Translations under genes and position numbers: made by a program
From: an uncultured Aquimarina sp.
GTDB taxonomy: Bacteria; Bacteroidota; Bacteroidia; Flavobacteriales; Flavobacteriaceae
DNA: 64,000 bases
Assembly: GCA_947496705.1 (NCBI GenBank)
Contig: CANMDW010000025.1
Location: 19,095-83,094 of the forward strand
Direction of reading: 5' to 3'
Notes under the pieces: model-generated
The model's input: only the letters and a program-made list of their open reading frames with translations
The model's database searches: none
Told to the model about the DNA's origin: nothing
Shown here: in pieces, positions 1-8,668 of the stretch
How positions within the stretch are numbered: the stretch's first letter is position 1
Layout: every line of letters starts with the position of its first letter

Positions 1-1985
1 GCTTCTAGATCATATCTGAAATGACTAGATCCGAGTGACCAATGTACTTTTTTGTTATCTGCTGACCAAGCCGGAAACTCTCCGCCCATTATAGTCAATT
101 TCATAGCCGGAAACGCAGCCTCTTCTACTTTTGCTACTGAAACAGATGGTGTTTTTCCATATCGTGGAATGGCAATACTATAGATGTCATTATTAATTAG
201 TGCTAACGCAGTTTTTCCATCAGGTGAAATACGTATTTCTGACGGTTTTGAAGCTTTACTTTTATCACGCCATCCCTCTTCTGAAGATGGTAATGCATTT
301 GGTAAATAATGATTTTCATTAGCATGATCATGACCTATGCCAAAAACATCCTGAGAGCCATGAGTTGTAATACCTGTTAATTTTAAATGCTCTTTTTCAT
401 CCGACCCGTCCCAGCGAATAGAAACCAATCCTTTTTCGCTATTACTTAAATAAATGCGATCATCTATTTTGGTGAAATGTGGATGTTGTCTTCCTTTAGT
501 CTTATCTATAAAATTGATAGTACCACCCTCTGGTGCAATCCAGACCAGATCCTCCTGAGCACGACTTGAAAAAGGAGTAATAGCATCATCATAGGTTTGC
601 GCTGATCCTTTGTGAAATGCAATTCGGTTAGAGGAGTAAGACCATGATGGTTTGGTATAAATTCCAGGCTCTTTGGTTAACTGAACAGGTTTTGGACGAC
701 CGTCAACATTGATTTTGTACAAATGACCACCTCCTTGTTTCCAGGTTGTGAATACAATATATTTTCCATCGGGTGACCATGCAGGTTGTGCCTCAGTAAA
801 GTTGTTGGCAGTTAAACGTTTTGGAGTGCCATTTGGTAAATTCATAACATACAATCGATTCAAGGCTGTAAAAACAACTTTTGAACCGTCTGGAGAAGGC
901 CGGGCATCCCGTATTTGAGTAACCAATGCATCCTGGGTATCTTTTATAGGATATTTAAAGGCTAACTTTGGCCCTAAATCAAGGGTTACATCCACTTGAA
1001 AAGGAATCTCTGTGGCTGTATTGTTTTCTAATGAAATAGTATATATTTTACCTCCATATGAAGCAATCAAATTCTTATTATCGGGTGTGAAGGACATAGC
1101 GGGCAATACTCCCAATGGAGCAATGGATTCTTGTTCATCACGTTGAACCGGATAGGCCAGCCACCGTTCTTTTCCGGTTTTTAGATTTCGTAATACCAAG
1201 CCGGTTTTCTCTTCATATCTGGTGCCATATACCATCCAATTACCATCATTGGACAAAGTAGGAGTAAAGGCAGAACCATACCTAGAGGTTATCAGAGCCA
1301 TATCTCCATCTTTCATATCATAGGTACCTATCTGATATTGGGGTAATTGTGCATTATAGTTCCAGGAATTCTTACGTTGAGAAAAATATAGTAGTTTTCC
1401 ATCGGCACCAAAAGCGGGATCTATTGCTTTAATTTCTTTGGGTTTTTCAAACAGCTGGTTTCCAGAGCCTCCTTCTTTGTGATAGATATGTAATTTGATA
1501 TTTCTACGTCCTTTACCTCCTACGATATATTCTCCGTCTGGAGTCCATTCTGCCGAAAAGAAATTATGCTTTTTTTCTTTGGTAATTTGTTTGTCTTCTT
1601 TGGTTACAAGGTTTAAAGTCCAGATGTTATCGGAACCACTTTTATCTGAAATGAAGACCAATGATTTACCATCAGGACTATATCTTGGATGTACATCATA
1701 AGCCATCCCACGGGTAATTTGAGCTGCTTTACCACCCGTGATAGGAATAGAGTAGATGTCACCCATAAGATCAAAGACAATGGTTTTTCCATCAGGGCTT
1801 ACGTCCAAAGAAATCCAGGTTCCTTGATCGGTGGTAAAGGAGATCGTTCTTTTTGGTTCCAAAGGAAGCTCTTCGGTGGCTTTTTTGATAGAGTCTTTTG
1901 CTGTTTTAGCACTTTGCGGAAATACTGTAATAGTACAGAAAAGTAAAAATAGGGAAGTAACCCCAAGAGAGATGTGTGATTTCAT
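1..1985 (-). CDS. TolB/tricorn-type beta-propeller amidohydrolase-like protein (C-terminus outside window)
   Basis: This gene runs off the left edge, so only about 661 N-terminal residues are visible. The start at 1985 gives a signal peptide (MKSHISLGVTSLFLLFCTITVFPQ). The rest is a chain of propeller blades with the recurring SPDGK/TPDGE motif (for example SPDGKTIVF, SPDGKSLVF, SPDGKYIVFT), as in TolB and tricorn-protease propellers. In flavobacteria this architecture usually precedes an amidohydrolase domain, giving a periplasmic or secreted hydrolase of about 1100 residues; that domain would lie outside the window and is inferred. No stop or frameshift was seen in the parts translated. An S41/tricorn-type peptidase is the alternative for the missing C-terminus. 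Confidence 0.8.
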   Translation of the reverse strand, partial: MKSHISLGVTSLFLLFCTITVFPQSAKTAKDSIKKATEELPLEPKRTISFTTDQGTWISLDVSPDGKTIVFDLMGDIYSIPITGGKAAQITRGMAYDVHPRYSPDGKSLVFISDKSGSDNIWTLNLVTKEDKQITKEKKHNFFSAEWTPDGEYIVGGKGRRNIKLHIYHKEGGSGNQLFEKPKEIKAIDPAFGADGKLLYFSQRKNSWNYNAQLPQYQIGTYDMKDGDMALITSRYGSAFTPTLSNDGNWMVYGTRYEEKTGLVLRNLKTGKERWLAYPVQRDEQESIAPLGVLPAMSFTPDNKNLIASYGGKIYTISLENNTATEIPFQVDVTLDLGPKLAFKYPIKDTQDALVTQIRDARPSPDGSKVVFTALNRLYVMNLPNGTPKRLTANNFTEAQPAWSPDGKYIVFTTWKQGGGHLYKINVDGRPKPVQLTKEPGIYTKPSWSYSSNRIAFHKGSAQTYDDAITPFSSRAQEDLVWIAPEGGTINFIDKTKGRQHPHFTKIDDRIYLSNSEKGLVSIRWDGSDEKEHLKLTGITTHGSQDVFGIGHDHANENHYLPNALPSSEEGWRDKSKASKPSEIRISPDGKTALALINNDIYSIAIPRYGKTPSVSVAKVEEAAFPAMKLTIMGGEFPAWSADNKKVHWSLGSSHFRYDLE

Positions 1986-2391
1986 TGATTGTGAATGTTG
2001 AATTAATTTTATAGGTAAATATAAATAATAAATTGATGAAGTGTATTTACCTTTCAATCATGACTATCATAAAGTTTTGTTATATATGTGCTGTATTTTA
2101 GATATCAAACTTGTAGTTTTCGATTATTATAGAGTGCTCAAAGATACCAGGCTTTTTTTTACATCTTTTTTATTGTTTATTCCTAATAGGAGGCTATGTA
2201 CTCAAAAGAACTTATATTATAGAACAAAAGTTATCCCGATGACTATCGGGATCTCCTGAAAACAAAAAGTCTGAATAAGTTTGATAGGTACATTTTAATT
2301 CTTGAGAAACTTGTGATAAAATATGAAAATAAGTGTAACACTTTGGTAAATTGATCATCTATACACCTGAAGATGTAAAGCAATCATTTCT
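1986..2391. other. Intergenic region, no gene seen
   Basis: About 400 bp between the divergent propeller gene and the S41 remnant. The short open frames here have no family features. The only structure seen is a CGGGAT palindrome at 2233-2252. The region presumably holds the promoter of the leftward gene, but no clean TANNTTTG element was found. Confidence 0.5.
2233..2252. repeat. Short CGGGAT palindrome
   Basis: Inverted arms atcccgat / atcgggat around a 4-nt loop. A closely related palindrome lies at 63403-63418, so this looks like a dispersed REP-like sequence rather than a gene-specific site. It has no T-run and is far from a stop codon, so it is not an obvious terminator. Confidence 0.5.
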
Positions 2392-2792
2392 ATGAAATAT
2401 TTCGTGATTATTATAAATTTTTGTTTGCTAACCATTGGGTATACACAAAAAATAAATGTAGAAGAATGGATAGAAGATATCGATTCACGTATTCTGCGGC
2501 AATGGCTAATGCTGTTCAATTTAGACAAATTCTCAATGCTAAAATTGTAGGAGAACCTACTGGAGGTAATCCATATAGCTACCAGGATTTAGAACAGTTT
2601 CATCTTCCAAACTCCAAATTAATAGTAACCTATTCAAAACATTTATTTCGTTTTCAAGAAAAGAACACTCTAGGAATGCAACCCGATGTGTTGATTACCC
2701 CTAAATGGGAAAACTATAGAAAAGGAGTAGATGAGGTAATGGATTGGGTACATAAAGATTTGAATAAAACAAACACACCTGATAAAAAATAG
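2392..2792 (+). pseudogene. S41-family peptidase remnant with internal deletion
   Basis: Two pieces of one peptidase gene are joined out of frame. From the ATG at 2392, one frame encodes a signal peptide and the start of the mature protein (MKYFVIIINFCLLTIGYTQ, then KINVEEWIEDIDSR). Near 2481-2495 the sense passes to a second frame, which encodes the C-terminal part of an S41 tail-specific peptidase: FTYSAAMANAVQF around the nucleophilic serine, then the signature VGEPTGGNP, and a C-terminal helix ending at 2792. The whole middle (PDZ-like and N-terminal catalytic parts) is missing. An open frame starting at 2421 spans the join but would lack a signal peptide and most of the fold. The family call for the C-terminal piece is good; the gene is judged dead. 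Confidence 0.75.
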
Positions 2793-2843
2793 GAGATATC
2801 ATAACAAAGAACTCACTTGAAGTTTTTGTCTGGAAGCGAAAAA

Positions 2844-2951
2844 GAGCCGTATGAATCGAGAGGTTCATGTACGGTTCTGTGCCTGCGCACCGTAGTGCTT
2901 CGGCACACAGGTGTGAGAGGTTAGGGGTGAAATCCCCCTAGCTTACTCGAC
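2844..2951 (+). mobile_element. Group II intron 3' fragment (domains V and VI)
   Basis: Positions 2844-2877 fold as a canonical 34-nt domain V: GAGCCGTA pairs with TACGGTTC, an inner 6-bp stem is capped by a GAGA (GNRA) tetraloop, and a 2-nt TG bulge sits on the 3' side. It contains the catalytic AGC triad. Downstream, 2912-2951 forms a domain VI hairpin (ggttagggg / ccccctagc) with an unpaired A at 2945, seven bases from a 3' end at CGAC (2951), where the branch-point A is expected. Domains I-IV and any intron-encoded reverse transcriptase are absent: about 50 bp upstream is the S41 remnant. It is a truncated, immobile copy. Confidence 0.85.
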
Positions 2952-3692
2952 TATCTCAAGTGCTTCAACTACACTTTTTACTGTTTTCACATCAATATCC
3001 AATTCAATACATTTGGATACCACATTTTCAAAGTACTCAGGAGAGCATCCATATTTGGAGTAGTTGGTCTCTACGTCATGCGTATAAAAAATAAGCCAGC
3101 CGCCAGTATGCGAGAATTTTTCTAGTATTGAAAATATTTTATCTAATGAGTGAAGTTTTTCATAGAGTCTTATGGTTTTTAGGTTATTAATATCTATTTG
3201 ATCTATATTTATTCCATGATCAATCCCGCGACAGGAGTCAAAGTGCTTTGTTACTACTTTTTTTGCTTTTTTGGTTTGCTCACCAAACGGATATGAAAAA
3301 TTTTTGAGCACTTTATTTATACCAATCTCATTAAGTTTTTCATTGTTTTTGAGAATTTCCTTTTCTATTATATGTACATCAGATATCTGATAAAAATGAA
3401 CATGCCCATATGTGTGACAGCCCAGTTCATGTCCGTGGGAATCACACGATATCAAGTGTTCTCTACTGTATAAGTTTTCGTTTTCAGATATGGAATCAAG
3501 AAAAGAAAGAGCTACATAATATGTTGCTTTTAAATGGTACTTATCGAGAATCTTTTGCGCATTGGTAAAAGCGCTTTTTGGGGCATCATCAAAAGTAAAA
3601 CTTATTAACTTCATATCCGCTGGAATCAGAACGTTATTGATAAAGGATTTATCCGCTATTCGTTTTTTTAAAACATTAATATATTTTTTCAT
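2943..3692 (-). CDS. Polysaccharide deacetylase (NodB homology) family protein
   Basis: A 249-residue protein with the NodB fold motifs: SFTFDDAPKS (Asp35/Asp36, catalytic base and metal ligand), the metal-binding HTYGHVH (His93, His97) and YPFGEQ. Members remove N- or O-acetyl groups from chitooligosaccharides, peptidoglycan or surface polysaccharides. There is no signal peptide, so a cytoplasmic or glycan-precursor substrate is likely. It is the last of three collinear genes (FkbH-like, FkbM-like, this one) that look like part of a surface-glycan locus. Its last two sense codons and its stop lie inside the group II intron fragment on the other strand, so the original C-terminus was probably altered by that insertion. 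Confidence 0.8.
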   Translation of the reverse strand: MKKYINVLKKRIADKSFINNVLIPADMKLISFTFDDAPKSAFTNAQKILDKYHLKATYYVALSFLDSISENENLYSREHLISCDSHGHELGCHTYGHVHFYQISDVHIIEKEILKNNEKLNEIGINKVLKNFSYPFGEQTKKAKKVVTKHFDSCRGIDHGINIDQIDINNLKTIRLYEKLHSLDKIFSILEKFSHTGGWLIFYTHDVETNYSKYGCSPEYFENVVSKCIELDIDVKTVKSVVEALEIVE

Positions 3693-3776
3693 GACTCTGA
3701 TTTTTTATGCAAAAAAGCTACCGGTAGGAAGTTATTAACTACATCTACAAATTCTCTCTTGAAGAAGTTATTTATA

Positions 3777-4694
3777 TTAGTTTTTAGAAATAAACTTTTC
3801 AATAAGAATCTCTTTCTCAGTTGGAACTAAAAATACATCTGTGACTCCAAGATTGAGCACGTCAACTATTTCCGTGTTATTTCCATCGAAATATTTCAGG
3901 GACTTATCCTTATGATAATAAACATTATAATTGAGAGGCTCAATAAGATCGAGAATTTGAGTAGCAGATGATGCATGCTGTATAAGCATTTCGGTAATAA
4001 TAATTGGTCTTAACTTTTTTATGGACTCTATCCCATTACTAATAATCAAGTGTTCCGTTCCTTCAGTATCCATTTTTATTATTGAAACTATATCTAAATT
4101 CTGTTTTGTCACAAAAGTATCAAGTGTTACTGTGTCTACTTCAAATTTTTCATTTGACACCATCGTAGGGTTAAGAGTGTTGTTACCTCCACGCAGAGGG
4201 TATTTTACATATTTATATTTAGTATTATAATTTTGGTAAAAAGTTGTTTTTCCATTTTTTTCGGATACAGCAAGTTTGTGGATTTGGAGTTTATCTTTAA
4301 GATGATTTTTGGCCAGGTTTATATTTAAGTAATGAAGAGAACCTGGTGCGGGCTCAAATAAATGAACTTCTAGGGTAGGATTGATTTTTTTGGCTAAGAT
4401 TGAATAATAACCCAGTTGAGCACCTATATCCAGGAAAACTTCACAAGATTTAATCAATTCAATGAAAATCTCTGTATATTCATAGTTGAGATACCCTCCA
4501 TTCCAGAAGATTTCCGAAGTAACAAAACAAGTTTCATTAGTGGCTAATACAAAATTCTGCCCGTTATTAAGTATGTAGCGTATATTGCCATTAACTGGAA
4601 TACGGTATTTCTTAGGAGGATTTCCGCCAAAAAGAAAATAAATAGATTTTCTTATTATCCTATTTAAGAAAGGATGATAAAAAAACTGCCTCAT
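3777..4694 (-). CDS. FkbM family SAM-dependent methyltransferase
   Basis: A 305-residue protein with the class I SAM-binding motif FLDIGAQLGYYSI, the acidic strand-2 end (VHLFEPAPGS) and the FkbM hallmark IIKMDTEGTEH. FkbM-type enzymes O-methylate sugars or polyketides. It starts 8 bp after the FkbH-like gene and is followed by the deacetylase, so glycan decoration is the likely role; the substrate is unknown. The N-terminal 60 residues are basic and hydrophobic without a clear signal peptide. Confidence 0.85.
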   Translation of the reverse strand: MRQFFYHPFLNRIIRKSIYFLFGGNPPKKYRIPVNGNIRYILNNGQNFVLATNETCFVTSEIFWNGGYLNYEYTEIFIELIKSCEVFLDIGAQLGYYSILAKKINPTLEVHLFEPAPGSLHYLNINLAKNHLKDKLQIHKLAVSEKNGKTTFYQNYNTKYKYVKYPLRGGNNTLNPTMVSNEKFEVDTVTLDTFVTKQNLDIVSIIKMDTEGTEHLIISNGIESIKKLRPIIITEMLIQHASSATQILDLIEPLNYNVYYHKDKSLKYFDGNNTEIVDVLNLGVTDVFLVPTEKEILIEKFISKN

Positions 4695-4702
4695 AAAGCT
4701 AA

Positions 4703-6487
4703 TTAATATTTAATTGTTACGATTTGATCATTTATTATTTTCCGATTCCTAGCGAATTTAAGGTATCTTGTGTTTTGAACCTGCTTAGTGATTTCAAAAT
4801 CAAAATCATAGAATACTTGAGCAGAAAATTTATTTTTCTCTGTATGCTTATAAGTTACAAAAAAATCACCTCTATTGAGATACTTCCGCAAACAATAAGT
4901 CAAAAAGGCATGCTCAACTCTCTTGCTTTGAATACGACAACTAAACATCAGGTCAATAAGTCGATTTTCTGATAGGTTGATTATTCCAAATCCGATAATG
5001 CCATATTCTCCAAAATTATCTTGACATTTCAGGACGTAGGCCGAAAGATTTTTATCTTTGTTAATGTCCAAAATATCCGATTTTTCATATCTATTGCCTG
5101 AAAAATTCATTTGGTTGGTGCGTTGAGTAAGTTCATATACTCTGTCGAAGTGCTCTTTGCTCAACGCTATTATTTCAAGTTTGATGTTACATTTTTTAAG
5201 GAAATCGAAATAACCTCCTTCGAAGTTAATGGATTGCTCTTTCCTTTTTACCTCATTGAGATAAAAATGTTTTCTTTTCTTACTCTCTGTGGTTATTGGT
5301 ACCTGAAGCTCTTCCAAATCAAGAATAGTTTTGTAGTCAAGTGCATCCATAGTTTTTACCTGTGGCAAAACCGTTTGAACTTCGTTTCGTTCAAAAACAG
5401 AATCGTCAACAAAGAGGATTGTATTTACATTGATATTTAGATCTAGTGCTATTTCTCTTATTCCCTTACTTTTAGGAAACCACGAAATCTTTGGAAACAG
5501 GAAAAAGTCCTTTATTCCAAAATGGTTTAAAGCTTCCAGTGCGGGTTCTATATTGTTTTTACTGGCAATGGAATGGATGATACCTTTTTGTTCTAAATGG
5601 GTTAGGATCTCTTTTATTCCTTCTTTTAACCAGAGGTTCTCTATACCATCTTCAACCAATGTACCGTTCCAAACAGTATTGTCCAAATCCCATACAACAC
5701 ATTTGATCTTTTTTGATTTTTTACTATTTGATTCTAGCTCTTTAAATTTAACAAATTCAGTGATTCCAAAATATAATGGAATATCACTGCTAATGTTTTC
5801 GGGGGTGATATCTATACGATATGGAAGATCTACCTTGACTCTTTTTATTATTTCATCAAATGGAATGCACTCCTTGTTGTATCCCGGCTTTAATTCAATC
5901 CTATATTGAAAAGGAATCTTTCTATACTTTTCATCTTCGTTTCTAATTGTAAGTCCCATAAAGATTATTTCATCCGATGGATTAAAAATCTCAATCAAGA
6001 AAACATGGGGTTCATTTAAGCTCTGATTCTGTTCTTTTAAAATGTTGTTTTTTTTGACACTATATCTTTTTTGACTTAGTTTTCTCTTTACAAATTTCGG
6101 TCGTGTCAAATGGATTAGCTTGGCCACCTGTAGGTCTTTTTTTTCTCTCTCACTTACTTTTTCTTTAGTGAATAGTTCGTTATTTCCTTGAGTAGCTAAG
6201 ACTCCCCATTTCTTAAATTGGATTTTTAATATTTGAATATCATCGGCCAAACCATGTTGTTTTACCAACTCTATTCCGTGTAAAAACCTTCTGCACTTAC
6301 CATCTATTCTTGCAGAGTATAAGTCGCAGGTTTTAAAACAATGGGGAATAGAGCATTCGGTACAATGTTCAGTCCAGTGTAAAATGCTTCTTTCTTGTAT
6401 ACTATTATATGTGCTTAAAAATTTGTCATAGACTCCCTGGGGTAGGGTTTCCTGAACAGATTTTAGATACACTTCACTCTCATACAT
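4703..6487 (-). CDS. HAD-IIIC phosphatase / FkbH-like protein with N-terminal cysteine cluster
   Basis: A 594-residue protein. The centre (about 260-400) is a HAD domain of the FkbH type: the nucleophile motif CVVWDLDNTVWNG (Asp267, Asp269), a SKNN segment and the motif IV FVDDSVFER. The C-terminal 150 residues resemble the GNAT-like acyl-transfer part of FkbH proteins (ELTQRTNQMNFSG). FkbH proteins load glyceryl units from 1,3-bisphosphoglycerate onto carrier proteins. The N-terminus is unusual, with Cys42, Cys45, Cys50, Cys54 and Cys65 in a CX2CX4CX3CX10C spacing that looks like a metal or Fe-S site. No carrier protein is adjacent, so the substrate is open. It is first in the three-gene minus-strand group. 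Confidence 0.8.
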   Translation of the reverse strand: MYESEVYLKSVQETLPQGVYDKFLSTYNSIQERSILHWTEHCTECSIPHCFKTCDLYSARIDGKCRRFLHGIELVKQHGLADDIQILKIQFKKWGVLATQGNNELFTKEKVSEREKKDLQVAKLIHLTRPKFVKRKLSQKRYSVKKNNILKEQNQSLNEPHVFLIEIFNPSDEIIFMGLTIRNEDEKYRKIPFQYRIELKPGYNKECIPFDEIIKRVKVDLPYRIDITPENISSDIPLYFGITEFVKFKELESNSKKSKKIKCVVWDLDNTVWNGTLVEDGIENLWLKEGIKEILTHLEQKGIIHSIASKNNIEPALEALNHFGIKDFFLFPKISWFPKSKGIREIALDLNINVNTILFVDDSVFERNEVQTVLPQVKTMDALDYKTILDLEELQVPITTESKKRKHFYLNEVKRKEQSINFEGGYFDFLKKCNIKLEIIALSKEHFDRVYELTQRTNQMNFSGNRYEKSDILDINKDKNLSAYVLKCQDNFGEYGIIGFGIINLSENRLIDLMFSCRIQSKRVEHAFLTYCLRKYLNRGDFFVTYKHTEKNKFSAQVFYDFDFEITKQVQNTRYLKFARNRKIINDQIVTIKY

Positions 6488-6552
6488 ATTTTAAAATTTG
6501 AGACAATAATGGAATAAAGAATATATGTCCTTTATATTCCATGTATGTTTCT

Positions 6553-7415
6553 CTACAAATCTAGGGGATTTTTGATAAACTTAAAATTATTCACAGCAAC
6601 TTGAGTATATATTTCTGTTGTTTTTGTACTACTATGACCTAATAAGGTTTGGATATACCTTAAATCTGTTTCACTCTCCAATAAGTGAGTTGCAAATGGA
6701 TGTCTTACTATATGAGGTGTAATCCTTCTTTTTAATATTTGTTTTTGTTGCAGCTCTGGTAACAATTGCTCCTACACTTTTTTCTGAGTATTTGTTGTAT
6801 TTGGAGATTCAAATAAATACTCACTTGGTTTCCATTGCCTATAGTATATTCTTAAATCTTTTAATACTGTTTCAGACAATAATGAATATCGATCTTTATT
6901 GTTTTTAGCATTCTTAATATAGAAGTGGTTTAAACTTTTTTCAATTGGCTATAAACCTGCCTGCCTTGCGGCGAGCAGACAGGAATGATCTTTTGCACTC
7001 AATTTTTGTCTTTTTCTTACTCCGTAGCGCTGCTATGAAGTGCAAAAAAGTCTTCAATTGATTACAAAACCCCTATTTCCTGCCCGCCCGGCAGGCGGGT
7101 TCGCTTCAATTCTACCTGTCGGCAGACAGGCAAAAAAGTTTAAACCACTTCATAAACCAACATTCGTTTACTATCAATATCTGTAATTTTCAGATTCAAC
7201 AGTTCACTTCTTCGTAATCTGGCAGAATACAACAAATTTACAATACAGCGATGTTTTATATTGTTGGTGTTATCAATCATAGAGAGAATTTAATACTATT
7301 AATGGATTGATTAATATAACTATTGGATTTCTTCTGCTGATATTGGTAATAGAAATACCATCCACGTTCTGGCCGCAGAGCTATTTTTGATAATTTCTTT
7401 ATTGGATTGTGTCAT
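6553..7415 (-). pseudogene. Tyrosine recombinase/integrase pseudogene
   Basis: Read leftwards, the segment encodes pieces of a Bacteroidota phage-type integrase: a core-binding fragment (YFYYQYQQKKSNSYINQSIN), then RCIVNLLYSARLRRSELLNL, KNAKNNKDRYSLLSETVLKD, and the catalytic end with HIVRHPFATHLLE, TLLGHSSTKTTEIYTQV (HxxR, LGH and the Tyr nucleophile are present). It is broken in three ways: a frameshift or deletion near 7300 between the core-binding and catalytic parts, a 230-bp MITE at 6922-7151, and an in-frame TAG at 6772-6774. A short open frame of 70 codons (6553-6765) covers only the last catalytic part and is not a complete gene. Confidence 0.85.
6922..7151. mobile_element. 230-bp MITE with 20-bp terminal inverted repeats
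   Basis: The ends are gaagtggtttaaactttttt (6922-6941) and its exact reverse complement (7132-7151). The copy is flanked by a 3-bp ATA duplication (6919-6921 and 7152-7154). Removing the element and one ATA rejoins the integrase reading frame exactly (codons for VY-IKNAKNNK). The interior has no coding capacity but contains GC-rich REP-like palindromes such as cctgcccgcccggcaggcgg. It needs a transposase encoded elsewhere. A shorter relative is at 12529-12577. Confidence 0.85.
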
Positions 7416-7421
7416 TGCTTA

Positions 7422-8663
7422 TTAATTGTATAGCTTTTTTACCAATTTTCCTATGCTAAGCCCTTGTACTATAATAGAAAATAACACGACAACATAGGTA
7501 ATATACAGAATTATTTCTGAAGAAGAATTGTCTGACAAACTTAATGCCAACGCGATAGAAATCCCTCCTCTAAGACCACCCCAGGTTAGTATTGCAACCG
7601 TTTTAATAGATTTGCTTTCTGAATGTTTTAATAATGAATAAGGTAAAAATACAGAAATAAATCTTGAAATTAGTACTATAACAATGGCCGTGACACCTAG
7701 AATGAGGTGATCTATATTAAACTTCAAAAGATGAATTGCCAAACCAATGAGTACAAATAAGATTCCGTTAAAAATATCATCCAGCACTTCCCAGATCTCA
7801 TTAAGTAATTTTCTGGTTGGCCCGGTATTGCTTTTAATATTTAATTTATTACCAATAATGATCCCTGCAACTACCATTGCCAACGGACCCGAAACATGAA
7901 TTAGCAATGCCAATGCATATCCTCCCATTACAATGGCGAGACTTATCATTACAGATAATTGAGGGTTTTCTTTTACAGATTTTATACATTGGTATCCCAA
8001 AAAGCCTAGTACAGCACCATATGCAATCCCCCCGACAGCTTCCTCCAGAAATAATTTGCCAATTTCAGTACCAACAGAACCTTCAATATGATGTTCTCCC
8101 ATTCCGGCAAGAATTAATATTCCTGAAAAAACCACAACGCCAATACCATCGTTAAAAAGCGATTCGCCTTCAATTTTAATACTCAGGCTTTTAGCGATAT
8201 TTGCTTTTTTAAGAATGGCCATTACCGCGATAGGATCGGTTGGAGAAATTAATGCTCCAAACAGCAGGGCATGTAAAAAAGGAAGTTCAATACCAATCAA
8301 TTGAGCAATTCCAAAAGTCATTCCTCCTACAAGAAATGTAGAAATCAATACCCCCAGTGTAGCAAATAAAATGATTGACCACTTTTCTTTTACAAGATCT
8401 TCAATGTTTACATGCAGCGCTCCCGCAAAAAGTAGAAAACTAAGAATACCATCTAGCAACAGAGTTTTAAAATCTGAATTGGTTACAATATCACAGAAAA
8501 ATTGATAAAATCCGGGGATGATGCTTTTGCTTATAGTAATGATCAAAATAGTGGCCAAACTCATGAGCATTAAACCAATGGTTGTTGGCAATTTCAACCA
8601 TTTGTAATTCACAAAGTTGAAAAAAGAAGCTATTGCAAAGATAATACTGAAGGATTGTAACAT
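7422..8663 (-). CDS. Na+/H+ antiporter, CPA1/NhaP type
   Basis: A 413-residue polytopic membrane protein with about 12 hydrophobic segments. It carries the CPA1 signatures ALISPTDPIAV (Asp143) and EGESLFNDGIGVVVF (Asn171-Asp172, the ion-binding pair). The C-terminus is short, without the long regulatory tail of some NhaP proteins. It should exchange cytoplasmic Na+ (or K+) for protons across the inner membrane. It is the last gene of the eight-gene operon and starts 5 bp after the K+ channel gene, which suggests a joint role in ion and pH balance. Confidence 0.9.
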   Translation of the reverse strand: MLQSFSIIFAIASFFNFVNYKWLKLPTTIGLMLMSLATILIITISKSIIPGFYQFFCDIVTNSDFKTLLLDGILSFLLFAGALHVNIEDLVKEKWSIILFATLGVLISTFLVGGMTFGIAQLIGIELPFLHALLFGALISPTDPIAVMAILKKANIAKSLSIKIEGESLFNDGIGVVVFSGILILAGMGEHHIEGSVGTEIGKLFLEEAVGGIAYGAVLGFLGYQCIKSVKENPQLSVMISLAIVMGGYALALLIHVSGPLAMVVAGIIIGNKLNIKSNTGPTRKLLNEIWEVLDDIFNGILFVLIGLAIHLLKFNIDHLILGVTAIVIVLISRFISVFLPYSLLKHSESKSIKTVAILTWGGLRGGISIALALSLSDNSSSEIILYITYVVVLFSIIVQGLSIGKLVKKLYN

Positions 8664-8668
8664 AGTTT

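Noticed and set aside
2421..2792. A 123-codon open frame as an intact small protein
   Set aside because: It starts inside the signal-peptide region of another frame and only its C-terminal two thirds match S41 peptidases; the join is a deletion scar.
6553..6765. A 70-codon recombinase gene
   Set aside because: It is the last part of a larger integrase broken by an in-frame TAG, a MITE and a frameshift.
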